Below, piece after piece: positions 27,286 to 36,376 of a DNA stretch of 64,000 bases. Every line of letters starts with the position of its first letter. Within the stretch, counting starts at the first letter, position 1. The DNA comes from Fibrobacter sp. (GTDB lineage Bacteria > Fibrobacterota > Fibrobacteria > Fibrobacterales > Fibrobacteraceae): positions 36,839 to 100,838 of the forward strand of contig JAFVGH010000034.1 of NCBI GenBank assembly GCA_017475045.1. Direction: 5' to 3'. The notes under the pieces are model-generated. The model saw only the letters and a list, made by a program, of their open reading frames with translations. It was not told the DNA's origin and did not search any database. A program made the position numbers and the translations under genes.

Positions 27286-28305
27286 TTATTTACCATTAAA
27301 TATCCTTTTAATATAACGGAAAACACGCTCTTTAAAGTCTATCGCCCTTCTATAATGATAATTATGCACCAGATATCCTTTAAATCCTTGCCTGCTCCAT
27401 CCGATTATCGGCCAGAAATCCGTATCGATACGGTCAATAGAATCAATGGCGTGTAAAAAATCTTGTTTACTACCTAAACGCAGAGACGTCTTTAGATATG
27501 TGTCCGCATATAGAAGTGCTTTCTTTGCAGACTCATTATTAAAGTCTGTTTCTTTATCATTAAAGAAACGATATAGACCCATCCAATTCCCTAAGTACTC
27601 GTATTGTTTTCGAAGAATTGTATCTTTCTTGACGTATTGAGACATAATGGAACCTTCATTCCTCCTCTCATAGTTGTAAATGAAACTATCGATTCGGGAA
27701 AAGGAAGACGCATAATATGATAATAACGCCATTTGATACCTATCTTCTGTCATATCAAAGCCATCCAAACACTGTATATTATTATCAGTATAAACAGAAC
27801 GGCGTATAATCCTCCGCCAAATTACATGGTCCAATGAGTACTGGAACTGTTGTAGGACCATTTCATGTTTATCGTGATAAATAGGTTCGAATAGTTTCTC
27901 TATCCCTTTGTCCGTATGCATATAAGCATTCCCAGACACGATATCTGCACTTGTCTTTATTTGTTGCTCAACCAATAACTCTATAGCCTGAGGCTCTAAC
28001 CAATCATCAGAATCCACATGGCATACAAATTGGCCCTTCGCATTATTCAATAAAGTATTTCTCGCAGAAGCAAGACCTTTATTTGAAGAATGACGGATTA
28101 TCCTTACCTGGGCTCGACGTTCAGGATAATCACTCAAGACAGATTCTAAGACATCAATGCTTTTATCAGGAGAGCAGTCATCAACAAAAACAAATTCAAG
28201 ATTGGAATATGTCTGTGAAAATAAACTCCGGGCACAACGTTCAATATATCTCTCTGTTTTAAATATGGGTATTAAACAACTGACGAGATACATGATAAAA
28301 CTCAT
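27286..28305 (-). CDS. Glycosyltransferase family 2
   Basis: This 339-residue GT2 enzyme has YLVSCLIPIFKTERYIERCA, FVFVDDCSPDKSIDVL, GLASARNTLLNNAKGQFVCH and the VDSDDWL metal site. The ATG at 28305 gives a four-base ATGA overlap with the Stealth gene; another ATG at 28293 sits closer to the domain. The gene and its neighbours up to about 34 kb are strikingly AT-rich for this genome. Confidence 0.88.
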   Translation of the reverse strand: MSFIMYLVSCLIPIFKTERYIERCARSLFSQTYSNLEFVFVDDCSPDKSIDVLESVLSDYPERRAQVRIIRHSSNKGLASARNTLLNNAKGQFVCHVDSDDWLEPQAIELLVEQQIKTSADIVSGNAYMHTDKGIEKLFEPIYHDKHEMVLQQFQYSLDHVIWRRIIRRSVYTDNNIQCLDGFDMTEDRYQMALLSYYASSFSRIDSFIYNYERRNEGSIMSQYVKKDTILRKQYEYLGNWMGLYRFFNDKETDFNNESAKKALLYADTYLKTSLRLGSKQDFLHAIDSIDRIDTDFWPIIGWSRQGFKGYLVHNYHYRRAIDFKERVFRYIKRIFNGK

Positions 28306-29330
28306 TTTTCAAAACTTGATTTCATCGGTAAAATCGATCGGAACGCTTCTGAGATCATCATCGAACAACTTTCTGGCTCTGTATTATGCTGCGAATCATT
28401 CAAACAAACTTGAGGAAACAACTGCTGTCTAATACTAACTCCAATTTCTTCAATATTATTGGGAGAGATGTTCCACATCCGACCTCTATCTTTTTCATGC
28501 GCAGGATAAAAACAACCCTTGGCCAAATTCCAAGCGACAGCCAACCATTGATTAACCTGGTCATCTGTCCTGAACTTATGCATACACGTCGTCTCTAAAA
28601 CATCTGGCCATCTTTCCCAGATTTCTTCAAACGACGATTTGAGATGTGGATTTGCAAAATGTCCAAATTTACCGACTGGTAATGTCCTATTGGCAAGGAA
28701 ACAAATAAGATTTCTTCGAGCTCTTTTATACCCAAGCAAAGAAACATTAAACCATTTTTTTCTATTCTCCCAGATTGATTTCTCAATATTGAAACTCCGA
28801 TTTACAATGCAATAATCGTTAAAAACATGCCTACTCCAATTGTTGTATCCAATATCGTCAGGATATCTCAGATTATTAATTAGAACTGGCCAACTATCCT
28901 TAAAGAAGAAAGAAGACTCAACCGGTCTTAACAAAAACATATCATCATTGAAATACACAAATCTTTCAGAAAGGTCTTGAATCCTATGAAGATTCATTTC
29001 AATCGTGATAGAGTTAAAAGTCGGAAGATACTTAGAAGGGATGAAATCCTGATGATTGACCAGATTCAATTGAGGATGATTCTCTTTTAACCAAACGGGC
29101 TTTTGCCCACAAGTAATAAAATGAATTCTATTCACCCATGGGGCAAAAGCCTCAACGCTTCGAAACCAATACCGAAGCATTTCTTCTTCACTGTTAAATC
29201 TAAATATGCCATTAGCGTCCTCAGCTGAAGATATCTGATCTGAGAAACGTCCTTCCCATTTCGCTTTTTCAATTATCCACCGTGAGTCTTTACCATCTAC
29301 CCATGGAAGGACAAAATCAATTCTTTCCAT
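28302..29330 (-). CDS. Stealth family sugar-1-phosphate transferase
   Basis: This 342-residue protein shows the Stealth conserved regions. CR1 is IDFVLPWVDGKDSRW at the N-terminus. CR2 is FNSEEEMLRYWFRSVEAFAP to IHFITCGQKPVWL. CR3 is LSERFVYFNDDMFLLRPV, with the DDxF motif. CR4 is near HKFRTDDQVNQWLA. Stealth proteins (SacB, XcbA, CpsY) are hexose-1-phosphoryltransferases that build phosphodiester-linked capsules. The gene suggests that the glycan contains phosphodiester bonds, in agreement with the nearby LicD module. Confidence 0.9.
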   Translation of the reverse strand: MERIDFVLPWVDGKDSRWIIEKAKWEGRFSDQISSAEDANGIFRFNSEEEMLRYWFRSVEAFAPWVNRIHFITCGQKPVWLKENHPQLNLVNHQDFIPSKYLPTFNSITIEMNLHRIQDLSERFVYFNDDMFLLRPVESSFFFKDSWPVLINNLRYPDDIGYNNWSRHVFNDYCIVNRSFNIEKSIWENRKKWFNVSLLGYKRARRNLICFLANRTLPVGKFGHFANPHLKSSFEEIWERWPDVLETTCMHKFRTDDQVNQWLAVAWNLAKGCFYPAHEKDRGRMWNISPNNIEEIGVSIRQQLFPQVCLNDSQHNTEPESCSMMISEAFRSILPMKSSFEK

Positions 29331-29339
29331 CAGAAAACG

Positions 29340-30251
29340 TTATAAAATACTAATGAGCCTTTTAACAAATAGACGAGTCAAATATAGAGGTTTATGCGTG
29401 TACTCCCGCCAGTTTCTTATACAATACTTTGGCCCCAACTCAAACACACAGCGAAACATGAGACACAGCGAATGAAAATAATCCAGAGAATAGATGCGTC
29501 TAAACCATTGATCCCTAAAAATGTTATAATTCAATCTATTGCCCGATTGTAATAGTTTTGCCCTTTTCAAAGACAACAGAGCGCGTTTATAGAACATTTC
29601 AAGCCCTGGGTCCTTGTTTACCAAAGAATTAGGTAGCCATTCGTGAGAATAGACAAGAAGAGGCGCAATAAAGAAAGAATCAACAGCAAGACTCAATTGT
29701 GTTGAATAAATCATGTCATTCCCCCACTTGACCTCTTCAAAGCGTATATGATTCTTGTCAAGAAACTTTCTTCTTACCATTTTTGTCCATGGCATCACCG
29801 CATCTCTGCATAAAATGTTCGTATCAAAACAAACACTTAAAGAGGAATCAACAATTTCAGGGTAGATATGAAAAGAACCATCCTCGTGATAATACTTATA
29901 CTGGTACAAAACGACATCAGCCTCTTCGGGGAGATCCAACTCACATAATCTGCTTAACTCCGCAGAGATAAAATAATCATCGGCATCAGAAAAAATGACC
30001 CAATCCCCCTTTGCATACTCCAGTCCAATATTACGAGCATATCCAGCACCTTTTCCTTCCTTGGTTAAAACGACCTTGACATCAGCCCGATCATGGCCAG
30101 GGAAATGATTAAAATCGACAATTGTCGGGTTGCTGTTGTCATCTATAACTAAAACCTGAATATCATCACGTACAGGTATAGAATCCAAACAACGTTGAAG
30201 AAGTCCTGGACAATCCCGATGAGGTATAATGATCGAAAAAGAACTTGCCAT
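29340..30251 (-). CDS. Glycosyltransferase family 2 (tandem paralogue A)
   Basis: This 303-residue GT2 enzyme has FSIIIPHRDCPGLLQRCLDS, VLVIDDNSNPTIVDF, GAGYARNIGLEYAKGDWVIF and a SDADDYF metal site. It closely resembles the next gene (30253-31152) over the whole N-terminal domain, including the unusual IIIPH opening, RCLDSIP, DDNS and the FPG-DR-DV spacing. The pair probably arose by tandem duplication. It lies two bases from its partner. Sugar specificity unknown. Confidence 0.88.
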   Translation of the reverse strand: MASSFSIIIPHRDCPGLLQRCLDSIPVRDDIQVLVIDDNSNPTIVDFNHFPGHDRADVKVVLTKEGKGAGYARNIGLEYAKGDWVIFSDADDYFISAELSRLCELDLPEEADVVLYQYKYYHEDGSFHIYPEIVDSSLSVCFDTNILCRDAVMPWTKMVRRKFLDKNHIRFEEVKWGNDMIYSTQLSLAVDSFFIAPLLVYSHEWLPNSLVNKDPGLEMFYKRALLSLKRAKLLQSGNRLNYNIFRDQWFRRIYSLDYFHSLCLMFRCVFELGPKYCIRNWREYTHKPLYLTRLFVKRLISIL

Positions 30252-30252
30252 C

Positions 30253-31152
30253 CTACTTGACTAGATAATGATATACCTTTTTAGAGAGAAACATAGACAA
30301 AGCATAAAAGACAGGGAAATTTAAAATGCTTAATACGCAACTCTTAAGGCACCACCAAAAACCATGTTTACTGAAAATCGTCCTCAACAGCGAGCCAGAA
30401 AGGAGGTCTGTTTGAGAAGTCAATCCTTTCGAATAATACAACTTCTCACTCTTGATTGCTTCTTGTAATCGTGTCATCGCCTCTTTTCGAGTGCCACAGT
30501 AGTCAGAAGTTAAAGATCCTTCTCTTACGGTCATTACATAAATGACATCATTACATACTTTAATCCTATTCGCAAAACATGACACTTGGGCGGAAAAGAA
30601 ATTATCATTACTCCATCTGGTCTCATTAAATCGAATCTGGTGCTCATCAATCAAAGCCTTCTTAATTAACTTACATGTTGAGACTATATACTTGCAACGA
30701 ATAAAGTTCTCATCTATTCGGCCATTCAAATAGTCATCTATCATACGACTTAGATACTCAGAGCGGACCACGGAAGAACTGACATCACTTGAAAGGACAG
30801 AACGATGGTCAAAGATAATTAGATCTTCTTCCGCATCTTTCATCTTATCAAGAAACAGGCTTAAATCATCCGTGAAGAAATCGTCTGCCCCGATAAAGAG
30901 AATCCATTTACCAACGGCATGATTCAATCCAATATTCTGAGCGTATCCTGTTCCTCCTCCTTTGTGCGTTAAAACTATTTCGACGTCACTTCTATCTTTT
31001 CCCGGGAAAGACTGAAAATCTACAATTCCCGAATCACTATTGTCATCGACAATGATAACCTGTACATCTTCACGAGCAGGAATAGAGTCAAGACAACGCT
31101 GTAACAAATCAGGAATGTTCTTGTGCGGGATAATGATAGAATAGGTGATCAT
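30253..31152 (-). CDS. Glycosyltransferase family 2 (tandem paralogue B)
   Basis: This 299-residue protein is the second of two adjacent related GT2 enzymes. It has YSIIIPHKNIPDLLQRCLDS, VIIVDDNSDSGIVDFQ, GTGYAQNIGLNHAVGKWILF and IGADDFF, where the first acidic residue of the metal site is changed (GADD instead of DADD). It also has AQN where other family members have ARN. These changes may alter specificity or activity. ATG at 31152 is chosen, nine bases after the preceding gene's stop. Confidence 0.86.
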   Translation of the reverse strand: MITYSIIIPHKNIPDLLQRCLDSIPAREDVQVIIVDDNSDSGIVDFQSFPGKDRSDVEIVLTHKGGGTGYAQNIGLNHAVGKWILFIGADDFFTDDLSLFLDKMKDAEEDLIIFDHRSVLSSDVSSSVVRSEYLSRMIDDYLNGRIDENFIRCKYIVSTCKLIKKALIDEHQIRFNETRWSNDNFFSAQVSCFANRIKVCNDVIYVMTVREGSLTSDYCGTRKEAMTRLQEAIKSEKLYYSKGLTSQTDLLSGSLLRTIFSKHGFWWCLKSCVLSILNFPVFYALSMFLSKKVYHYLVK

Positions 31153-31160
31153 TTTATATT

Positions 31161-32330
31161 CTAATTTACCATGGAACAAAACAATTCATCCCATTTCTTT
31201 ATTTCCTTGTTCCAGCCTCTTCCCATAATTGTTGTAATAACCCCGTCCGGAATATCAATCCCCTCAGAATGATAGGCTTCCAGAATTACCGTACCCAATT
31301 CTTCCATCCTGTCAACCGGGAAATAAAACAAAGGCTTGTACTGCTCCAAATCTACGTATTTCATCCAAGAACCATGTACAATTTTCTTATGGCACAAGAT
31401 ATACTGCATGACGCATGCTGCTCCAGCATCCGAAATCTGGACATGTACGAATATGTCTGTCGCCATTCTCAATGAATACAGGTCCTCTAAACTTAGATAC
31501 TCTTCAACAAATACGGCGTCCAAATTCAAAGAACAACACTTATCCTTAATCGACTGCACATATTGCTCACTTCCCCACCCATATGTGAACGGAAACAATA
31601 ATGTCAGATTATCCGGCAATTCATTCCTAATGGAATTCACAGCATCAATAATGGCTTCGTGACGGTGGCTGGGAGAAGTACTATATCCGCATGTAATTAC
31701 ATATCTTCCAGTTAGGTCGAATCTGGACTTAGAATCATCGACTGTCTTATCGGGCGCAACTTCCTCAATGAAATCCACATAATCTAAACCAAAACGCAAA
31801 GGGCACATCATCTTTGGATCATACTTAAACTTTTCGATAACGGTCATGCCCAATTGAGAACTGGGATCACATGTTACGCAAGAGGCATAATTATAGATTA
31901 ATTGCATCCGTTTAATGGCATTTTCACCCTCTAATCTTAACACGTCACTTCCCCAAGGAGTAATAACTATACTCTTCGAAGAATTAGCGAGCCATGGCAT
32001 AATCTTCAGCAAAACAGGCTTTGCGAAATGGATATTGATAATGTCATACTTTTTGAAGGATAAAAAAGCGAAGGAAAAACGGAAGATAACCTTATTAATT
32101 CTCTGCGCTATTTTAGTATTTGAGAATCTGCCTCTGTATGCTCGAATGCGAATAATCTTTGAAACAAACTGACTCATCTGATCCGTGACCGAATCCATTT
32201 CTCTATCAGTTAGCAAATGAATATCCACAGATGGATTCTCCTTCTTCAAATACTTTGTAAATGCCCGAATATGAATAAGGCCTATATTATAGGCAACAAT
32301 GAGGAGTTTATATGAATTGTTTTCGGCCAC
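31161..32330 (-). CDS. Glycosyltransferase, GT-B fold (GT4-like)
   Basis: This 389-residue protein resembles GT4 enzymes. It has an N-terminal strand YKLLIVAYNIGLIHIRAF, VITPWGSDVLRLEGE as the central motif, and a C-terminal SDAGAACVMQYILCHKKIVHG in the donor-binding position, which departs from the usual E-x7-E. The start is a GTG at 32330; I see no ATG close to the domain start. Its stop lies nine bases before the GT2 pair. Donor unknown. Confidence 0.75.
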   Translation of the reverse strand: MAENNSYKLLIVAYNIGLIHIRAFTKYLKKENPSVDIHLLTDREMDSVTDQMSQFVSKIIRIRAYRGRFSNTKIAQRINKVIFRFSFAFLSFKKYDIINIHFAKPVLLKIMPWLANSSKSIVITPWGSDVLRLEGENAIKRMQLIYNYASCVTCDPSSQLGMTVIEKFKYDPKMMCPLRFGLDYVDFIEEVAPDKTVDDSKSRFDLTGRYVITCGYSTSPSHRHEAIIDAVNSIRNELPDNLTLLFPFTYGWGSEQYVQSIKDKCCSLNLDAVFVEEYLSLEDLYSLRMATDIFVHVQISDAGAACVMQYILCHKKIVHGSWMKYVDLEQYKPLFYFPVDRMEELGTVILEAYHSEGIDIPDGVITTIMGRGWNKEIKKWDELFCSMVN

Positions 32331-32343
32331 TCTTTTTCTAGAA

Positions 32344-33399
32344 TTATTGAATACTAATAATCTTTAAGTATTCACTCCATTCACCCATATCTCTCCAGGC
32401 ATGTTCACTTACCGGAAAACACCCGACTCGTCCCTTTTTCCCTTTTATTCTTTCAATGAGTTGTGTTATATGAAACACTTGACCTTCAGGAATCTCGTCA
32501 ATACAATCCAAATTAAGAAGATAAAGCCCAGTATTAATCATGTAGGTCAATTCTGGTTTTTCTTTCAGATCCAGCATCAATCCATCCTCTCCAGACTCGA
32601 TTACGCCATAAGGAATCCGAAAACTCTTGATCGCCGTCACTACCGTCAAATCATTTTGATTCGCCAAATGATAATCATAGATATCGCGATAATCCTGATC
32701 AATGATAATGTCGCAATTGGAAACAAAAAACGGGCTTCCCAGTTTACCTCTCAAAAGAGATACACTTCCAATTGTCCCAAGCGGTTTATTCTCTTCAAAG
32801 AATTCAATGTCGTATTTGTGTTCAAGTTGGTTCAGATAAAAAAACATCATGTCCGACTTATAATTGACGGACACATAAAAACGATGACAGCCTATATCCT
32901 CAAAACGGTCCATTATTTCTTCGATAATGGTTTTCTCGCCTATAGGGACAAGAGGTTTAGGAATAACATTGGTCAAAGGTTTTAATCTTGTTCCTTTACC
33001 TCCCGCCATAACGACAACCGGAAGGTCAATCTTCTCTCGAATTGAGACTTCACTCTTCTCAAAGACCTCATTCCAAAACCACACATCAACCAAATGATCT
33101 TCCTCGTCCATAATAGGCATAACCTCTGCGCGAAGACTACGCATCTTATTCTTTATCTCCTCCTCCGATTCCGTGGTATAGCCATATACTTTTGCCTTAT
33201 CCAAGATGGACACAATTGATTCCGATAGAGACTTTTTATTGATAATGGCTCGCTGAATATCCCCAAGGGTCAAGATACCCATGAATCTGTCATCCTTGAA
33301 AACGAAAAGAGTCTTCACTCCCGTTGCATCCATCTGTTTCATTGCCGACAGCAAAGATGCCGATGGTGCTATCAATCGAGTCTTGATTCTATCCATCAT
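32344..33399 (-). CDS. CBS-domain sugar-1-phosphate nucleotidylyltransferase
   Basis: This 351-residue protein begins with a pair of CBS domains (residues about 1-115, for example GVKTLFVFKDDRFMGILTLG). The nucleotidyltransferase follows: PVVVMAGGKGTRLKPLTNVI (GGxGTRL signature), PKPLVPIGEKTIIEEIMDR, and FFVSNCDIIIDQDY with the metal-binding aspartates. This arrangement is that of PtmE, which makes GDP-glucosamine for legionaminic acid, and of similar enzymes. No NeuB, NeuC or NeuA homologue is present in the window, so the sugar activated here is uncertain. It overlaps the NeuD-like gene by four bases. Confidence 0.88.
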   Translation of the reverse strand: MMDRIKTRLIAPSASLLSAMKQMDATGVKTLFVFKDDRFMGILTLGDIQRAIINKKSLSESIVSILDKAKVYGYTTESEEEIKNKMRSLRAEVMPIMDEEDHLVDVWFWNEVFEKSEVSIREKIDLPVVVMAGGKGTRLKPLTNVIPKPLVPIGEKTIIEEIMDRFEDIGCHRFYVSVNYKSDMMFFYLNQLEHKYDIEFFEENKPLGTIGSVSLLRGKLGSPFFVSNCDIIIDQDYRDIYDYHLANQNDLTVVTAIKSFRIPYGVIESGEDGLMLDLKEKPELTYMINTGLYLLNLDCIDEIPEGQVFHITQLIERIKGKKGRVGCFPVSEHAWRDMGEWSEYLKIISIQ

Positions 33400-34052
33400 A
33401 AGACTGTATCAACAGATTTTTGGGGCAAACATCTTCCTGGATTTCCAACATATACGCCGTACTCATCTGTTGATATCAACAGGTTCGAAGCTGCTCCAAT
33501 TAACGTATAATCGGCCAATGAAATACCGTTTCTAATAGTACTATTCAAACCTAAAAAACAATGATTACCAATTCTGGAATACCCCCCCATCACAACCCCA
33601 GAACTGAAATAATTAAAGTCACCTACGATGGAATCATGAGAAAAAACACAAGCAGCCTCAATACAATTGCATTTCCCAATAACCGTACCTGGCCCAATCA
33701 AAACTCCAGGAAGAATAATAGACCCCTCTCCTATTTGATCCGAGTACGAAATAACATGTGAAGAGATATACGTTCCTATCCGACATCCAGCTTTGACGCA
33801 TTCATTGTATATTTTTTCTCTTAAATCATTCATCCTCGAATATCCGTAGGCCAGAATCAATTCACAATCATCTTTCATATATCTCACAAAAGAAGAAAAA
33901 GAATATACCTTCCGGCCTTGAATCTCAGTTCGAGTCATAAAACCATCGTCATTGGTAAAACCAAGAACCTTAATCATATCCTCTTGACGAATATATGAGT
34001 AAAGGCGTTCAGCAAAAGGAGAATCACCATAAATTACAAATTGCTTTTTCAT
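33396..34052 (-). CDS. NeuD/PglD-type sugar N- or O-acetyltransferase
   Basis: This 218-residue protein has an N-terminal Rossmann-like half (KKQFVIYGDSPFAERLYSYI) and a C-terminal hexapeptide helix: IGEGSIILPGVLIGPGTVIG, then HDSIVGDFNYFSSG with the catalytic histidine, then IGNHCFLGLNSTIRNGISL. This is the NeuD/PglD layout. Together with the CapD-like dehydratase and DegT aminotransferase just upstream it would complete a 4-acylamino sugar, as PglF, PglE and PglD do for bacillosamine. It begins three bases after the ATP-grasp stop. Confidence 0.87.
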   Translation of the reverse strand: MKKQFVIYGDSPFAERLYSYIRQEDMIKVLGFTNDDGFMTRTEIQGRKVYSFSSFVRYMKDDCELILAYGYSRMNDLREKIYNECVKAGCRIGTYISSHVISYSDQIGEGSIILPGVLIGPGTVIGKCNCIEAACVFSHDSIVGDFNYFSSGVVMGGYSRIGNHCFLGLNSTIRNGISLADYTLIGAASNLLISTDEYGVYVGNPGRCLPQKSVDTVL

Positions 34053-34055
34053 AAC

Positions 34056-35246
34056 TTATTCAATACAAATAAAGCCTCTGACTTTCTCCTCAAACTCAGT
34101 CATAATATGGTCGAGTCTCTTACGATTATTTGCCCTTACAATGAATTCGCCATATCGATTCGCACTACTCGTTATCTGGTTCACCCGATCTCCCACCCTT
34201 AATCTCAAATTCAAAGAATAAACACTTGCATCTTTGATTTGGTCATAAAACCGATTGTCTATTGATTTTATGATTCCCTCCGGGAAATGAAAAAAAGCAA
34301 TTCCGGAAGAGTAGTCCATTCGACCCTGAGTCATATCAACGGATTCTCCAAAAGCAATCCTCAGTAATTGGTCCTCCATATTGATACTTGTCGAAAGAGG
34401 GACAAGCGTCGAAGTAATATAATCCCCACCTAGCCGAGGACTCGTTTCAATTACAAAAATCCCATGCTCGTTAATTTTGAGTTCCGTATGTGATGGACAA
34501 TGCTCAAAATGAAGAATCCTCCCTATCGAAGAGACAATATCGCAAATTGCACTCTTTTGCTCTTCCGTCAAGTTCGCCGGCTGCTTATGCCCCAATTCCA
34601 CATTGTACGGAAACTCCGTAGTCTTCTTCTCAGTGAATTGGATTACTTCGGACTTCCCATCAAAATGAAAAGCCTCGATGCTGAATTCCTGTCCCTCAAT
34701 GAACTCCTCGACAAGAACCGAATCCAACTTTGAGTATTCCAGAGCCTCAGCCATTGAGACTATCAGATCCTCCCGTGTCCAGCATAGTTTCACCCCCCGA
34801 CTCCCTGAGTTATCCCGCGGTTTTACAATCACGGGATAGGCCATGTCATCCGTTTCCTCGACAGACTTGATTAGCCGTCCTTTTGCACAAGGCACACCGC
34901 CTTCCAAAAAACGTTGTTTCATCTGGTATTTGTCGGTGGACCAGCACGCTGTATCAACAGAAAAGAACGGGAAACCATACTTCTCCGCAATGCGAGCCAT
35001 CATCACAAGCGGCTTATCTGTTGCCGCCGTAACGATAGCATTGATGCCGTATTTCTCAACAACCGCACATGTGCCATCAAAATCCTGCCCTCCGACTATC
35101 TCGAATGCATCTACTTCATCTTTACAAAACGCGTCCTCACACGGATCAATGCCCACCACATAGAGCCCCATCTTGTGGGCTCTTCCAATGATAGACTGCT
35201 GAAGCTCTCCACAGCCAAAAATCAAAATGGATTTACCGGATTTCAT
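34056..35246 (-). CDS. ATP-grasp ligase (carbamoyl-phosphate synthase-like)
   Basis: This 396-residue protein is a cytosolic ATP-grasp enzyme. Residues 5-110 are a pre-ATP-grasp domain starting SILIFGCGELQQSIIGRAHK. The ATP-binding part has YPVIVKPRDNSGSRGVKLCW and VLVEEFIEGQEFSIEAF. The late metal-binding stretch is HTELKINEHGIFVIETSPRL. It forms an amide or ester bond using ATP. Placed between an aminotransferase and an acetyltransferase, it may attach an amino acid or hydroxy acid to an amino sugar; that is inferred. The start at 35246 overlaps the aminotransferase by 14 bases. Confidence 0.85.
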   Translation of the reverse strand: MKSGKSILIFGCGELQQSIIGRAHKMGLYVVGIDPCEDAFCKDEVDAFEIVGGQDFDGTCAVVEKYGINAIVTAATDKPLVMMARIAEKYGFPFFSVDTACWSTDKYQMKQRFLEGGVPCAKGRLIKSVEETDDMAYPVIVKPRDNSGSRGVKLCWTREDLIVSMAEALEYSKLDSVLVEEFIEGQEFSIEAFHFDGKSEVIQFTEKKTTEFPYNVELGHKQPANLTEEQKSAICDIVSSIGRILHFEHCPSHTELKINEHGIFVIETSPRLGGDYITSTLVPLSTSINMEDQLLRIAFGESVDMTQGRMDYSSGIAFFHFPEGIIKSIDNRFYDQIKDASVYSLNLRLRVGDRVNQITSSANRYGEFIVRANNRKRLDHIMTEFEEKVRGFICIE

Positions 35247-36372
35247 TGGCGGCTTTCTCGACAATATCGCAGATGAAATCAATTTGATCCGGCGTCAGCG
35301 CAGCATACATCGGCAGTGTAAACTCACAGTCAGTTACATACTCCGTCTGAGGCAGAATCGAGCCATATTCCTTGTAGATAGAGAAGCGGTGAATTGCCGG
35401 ATAGTGGACACTGGTTTGGATACCAGCAGAATGGATGTATTCGCGAATCCTGTTTCGACGTTCTTTATTTCCGTCTTTCAAAATCACGGGGAAGATGTAA
35501 TTAGAGACAAACTCTGTATTGTCGGCAAAAGGAATAACGACCTCATCAAGCTTAGAGAACCTATCTACATATTGTTTCCGAACATTCAAACGCCTCTCTA
35601 GGTCACTCGGGAGCTTCTTTAGCTGCTCAATGGCGATGGCGGCACGAATGTCGTCCATTCGGTAATTGTACCCAAGTTCAGTAATGTCATATTCCGTGGC
35701 GTGACCGGAAGCACGTTGGTATGACATCGTGCTCATTCCATGAGAACGAAGCAGACGAGCCTTTGCCGCATACTCTTCACTGTTGGTTACAAACATTCCG
35801 CCCTCTCCCGTAGAGATATTCTTATTAGAGAAGAAACTAAACGCAGAACAATCACCTATGGTGCCAAGTTTCTTCCCCTTGTATTCGGAGAGAGGGCCAT
35901 GGCATGCATCCTCGACAACCTTGAGATTATACTTCTTAGCAATAACCATTATCTCGTCCATCTTGGCAGGGAAACCAGCCATATGGACAACGACAATACC
36001 CTTGGTCTTGGGAGTAATCCTCCTCTCGATTTCCTTCGGATCGATATTGATATGCTCCGGTCCCACGATATCGCAAAATACTGGAGTTGCGCCGGTGTAA
36101 CGGATGCAATTGGCAGAAGCCGCGAAGGTCAGTGATGGGCACAAGACCTCGTCACCGGGACCGAATCCACAGATGATACACCCCAGATGTAAAGCATCTG
36201 TGCAGTTGGTAATACTAACTGCGTATTTGGCGCCAAGCATCTTTGCGAACATCTCCTCAAGTTCGGCATTCTTCGGCCCAGTGGAAATCCATCCGGACTT
36301 GATAGTATCATAGGCGGCCTGCGCTTCGCGGTCGTCAAAATTCAGATTGAACAGGGGTATCTTGTATGCCAT
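35233..36372 (-). CDS. DegT/DnrJ/EryC1/StrS aminotransferase (PglE/LegC-like)
   Basis: This 379-residue PLP enzyme has IPLFNLNFDDREAQAAYDTI, SGWISTGPKNAELEEMFAK, VVEDACHGPLSEYKGKKLG and FSFFSNKNISTGEGGMFVT, which holds the PLP lysine. Family members aminate keto-sugars bound to a nucleotide. Lying four bases after a CapD-like 4,6-dehydratase gene, it should aminate the 4-keto product. It is the first of two DegT enzymes in the locus; the other (40332) looks like the WbpE/WlbC group. Confidence 0.93.
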   Translation of the reverse strand: MAYKIPLFNLNFDDREAQAAYDTIKSGWISTGPKNAELEEMFAKMLGAKYAVSITNCTDALHLGCIICGFGPGDEVLCPSLTFAASANCIRYTGATPVFCDIVGPEHINIDPKEIERRITPKTKGIVVVHMAGFPAKMDEIMVIAKKYNLKVVEDACHGPLSEYKGKKLGTIGDCSAFSFFSNKNISTGEGGMFVTNSEEYAAKARLLRSHGMSTMSYQRASGHATEYDITELGYNYRMDDIRAAIAIEQLKKLPSDLERRLNVRKQYVDRFSKLDEVVIPFADNTEFVSNYIFPVILKDGNKERRNRIREYIHSAGIQTSVHYPAIHRFSIYKEYGSILPQTEYVTDCEFTLPMYAALTPDQIDFICDIVEKAANEIR

Positions 36373-36376
36373 TATA

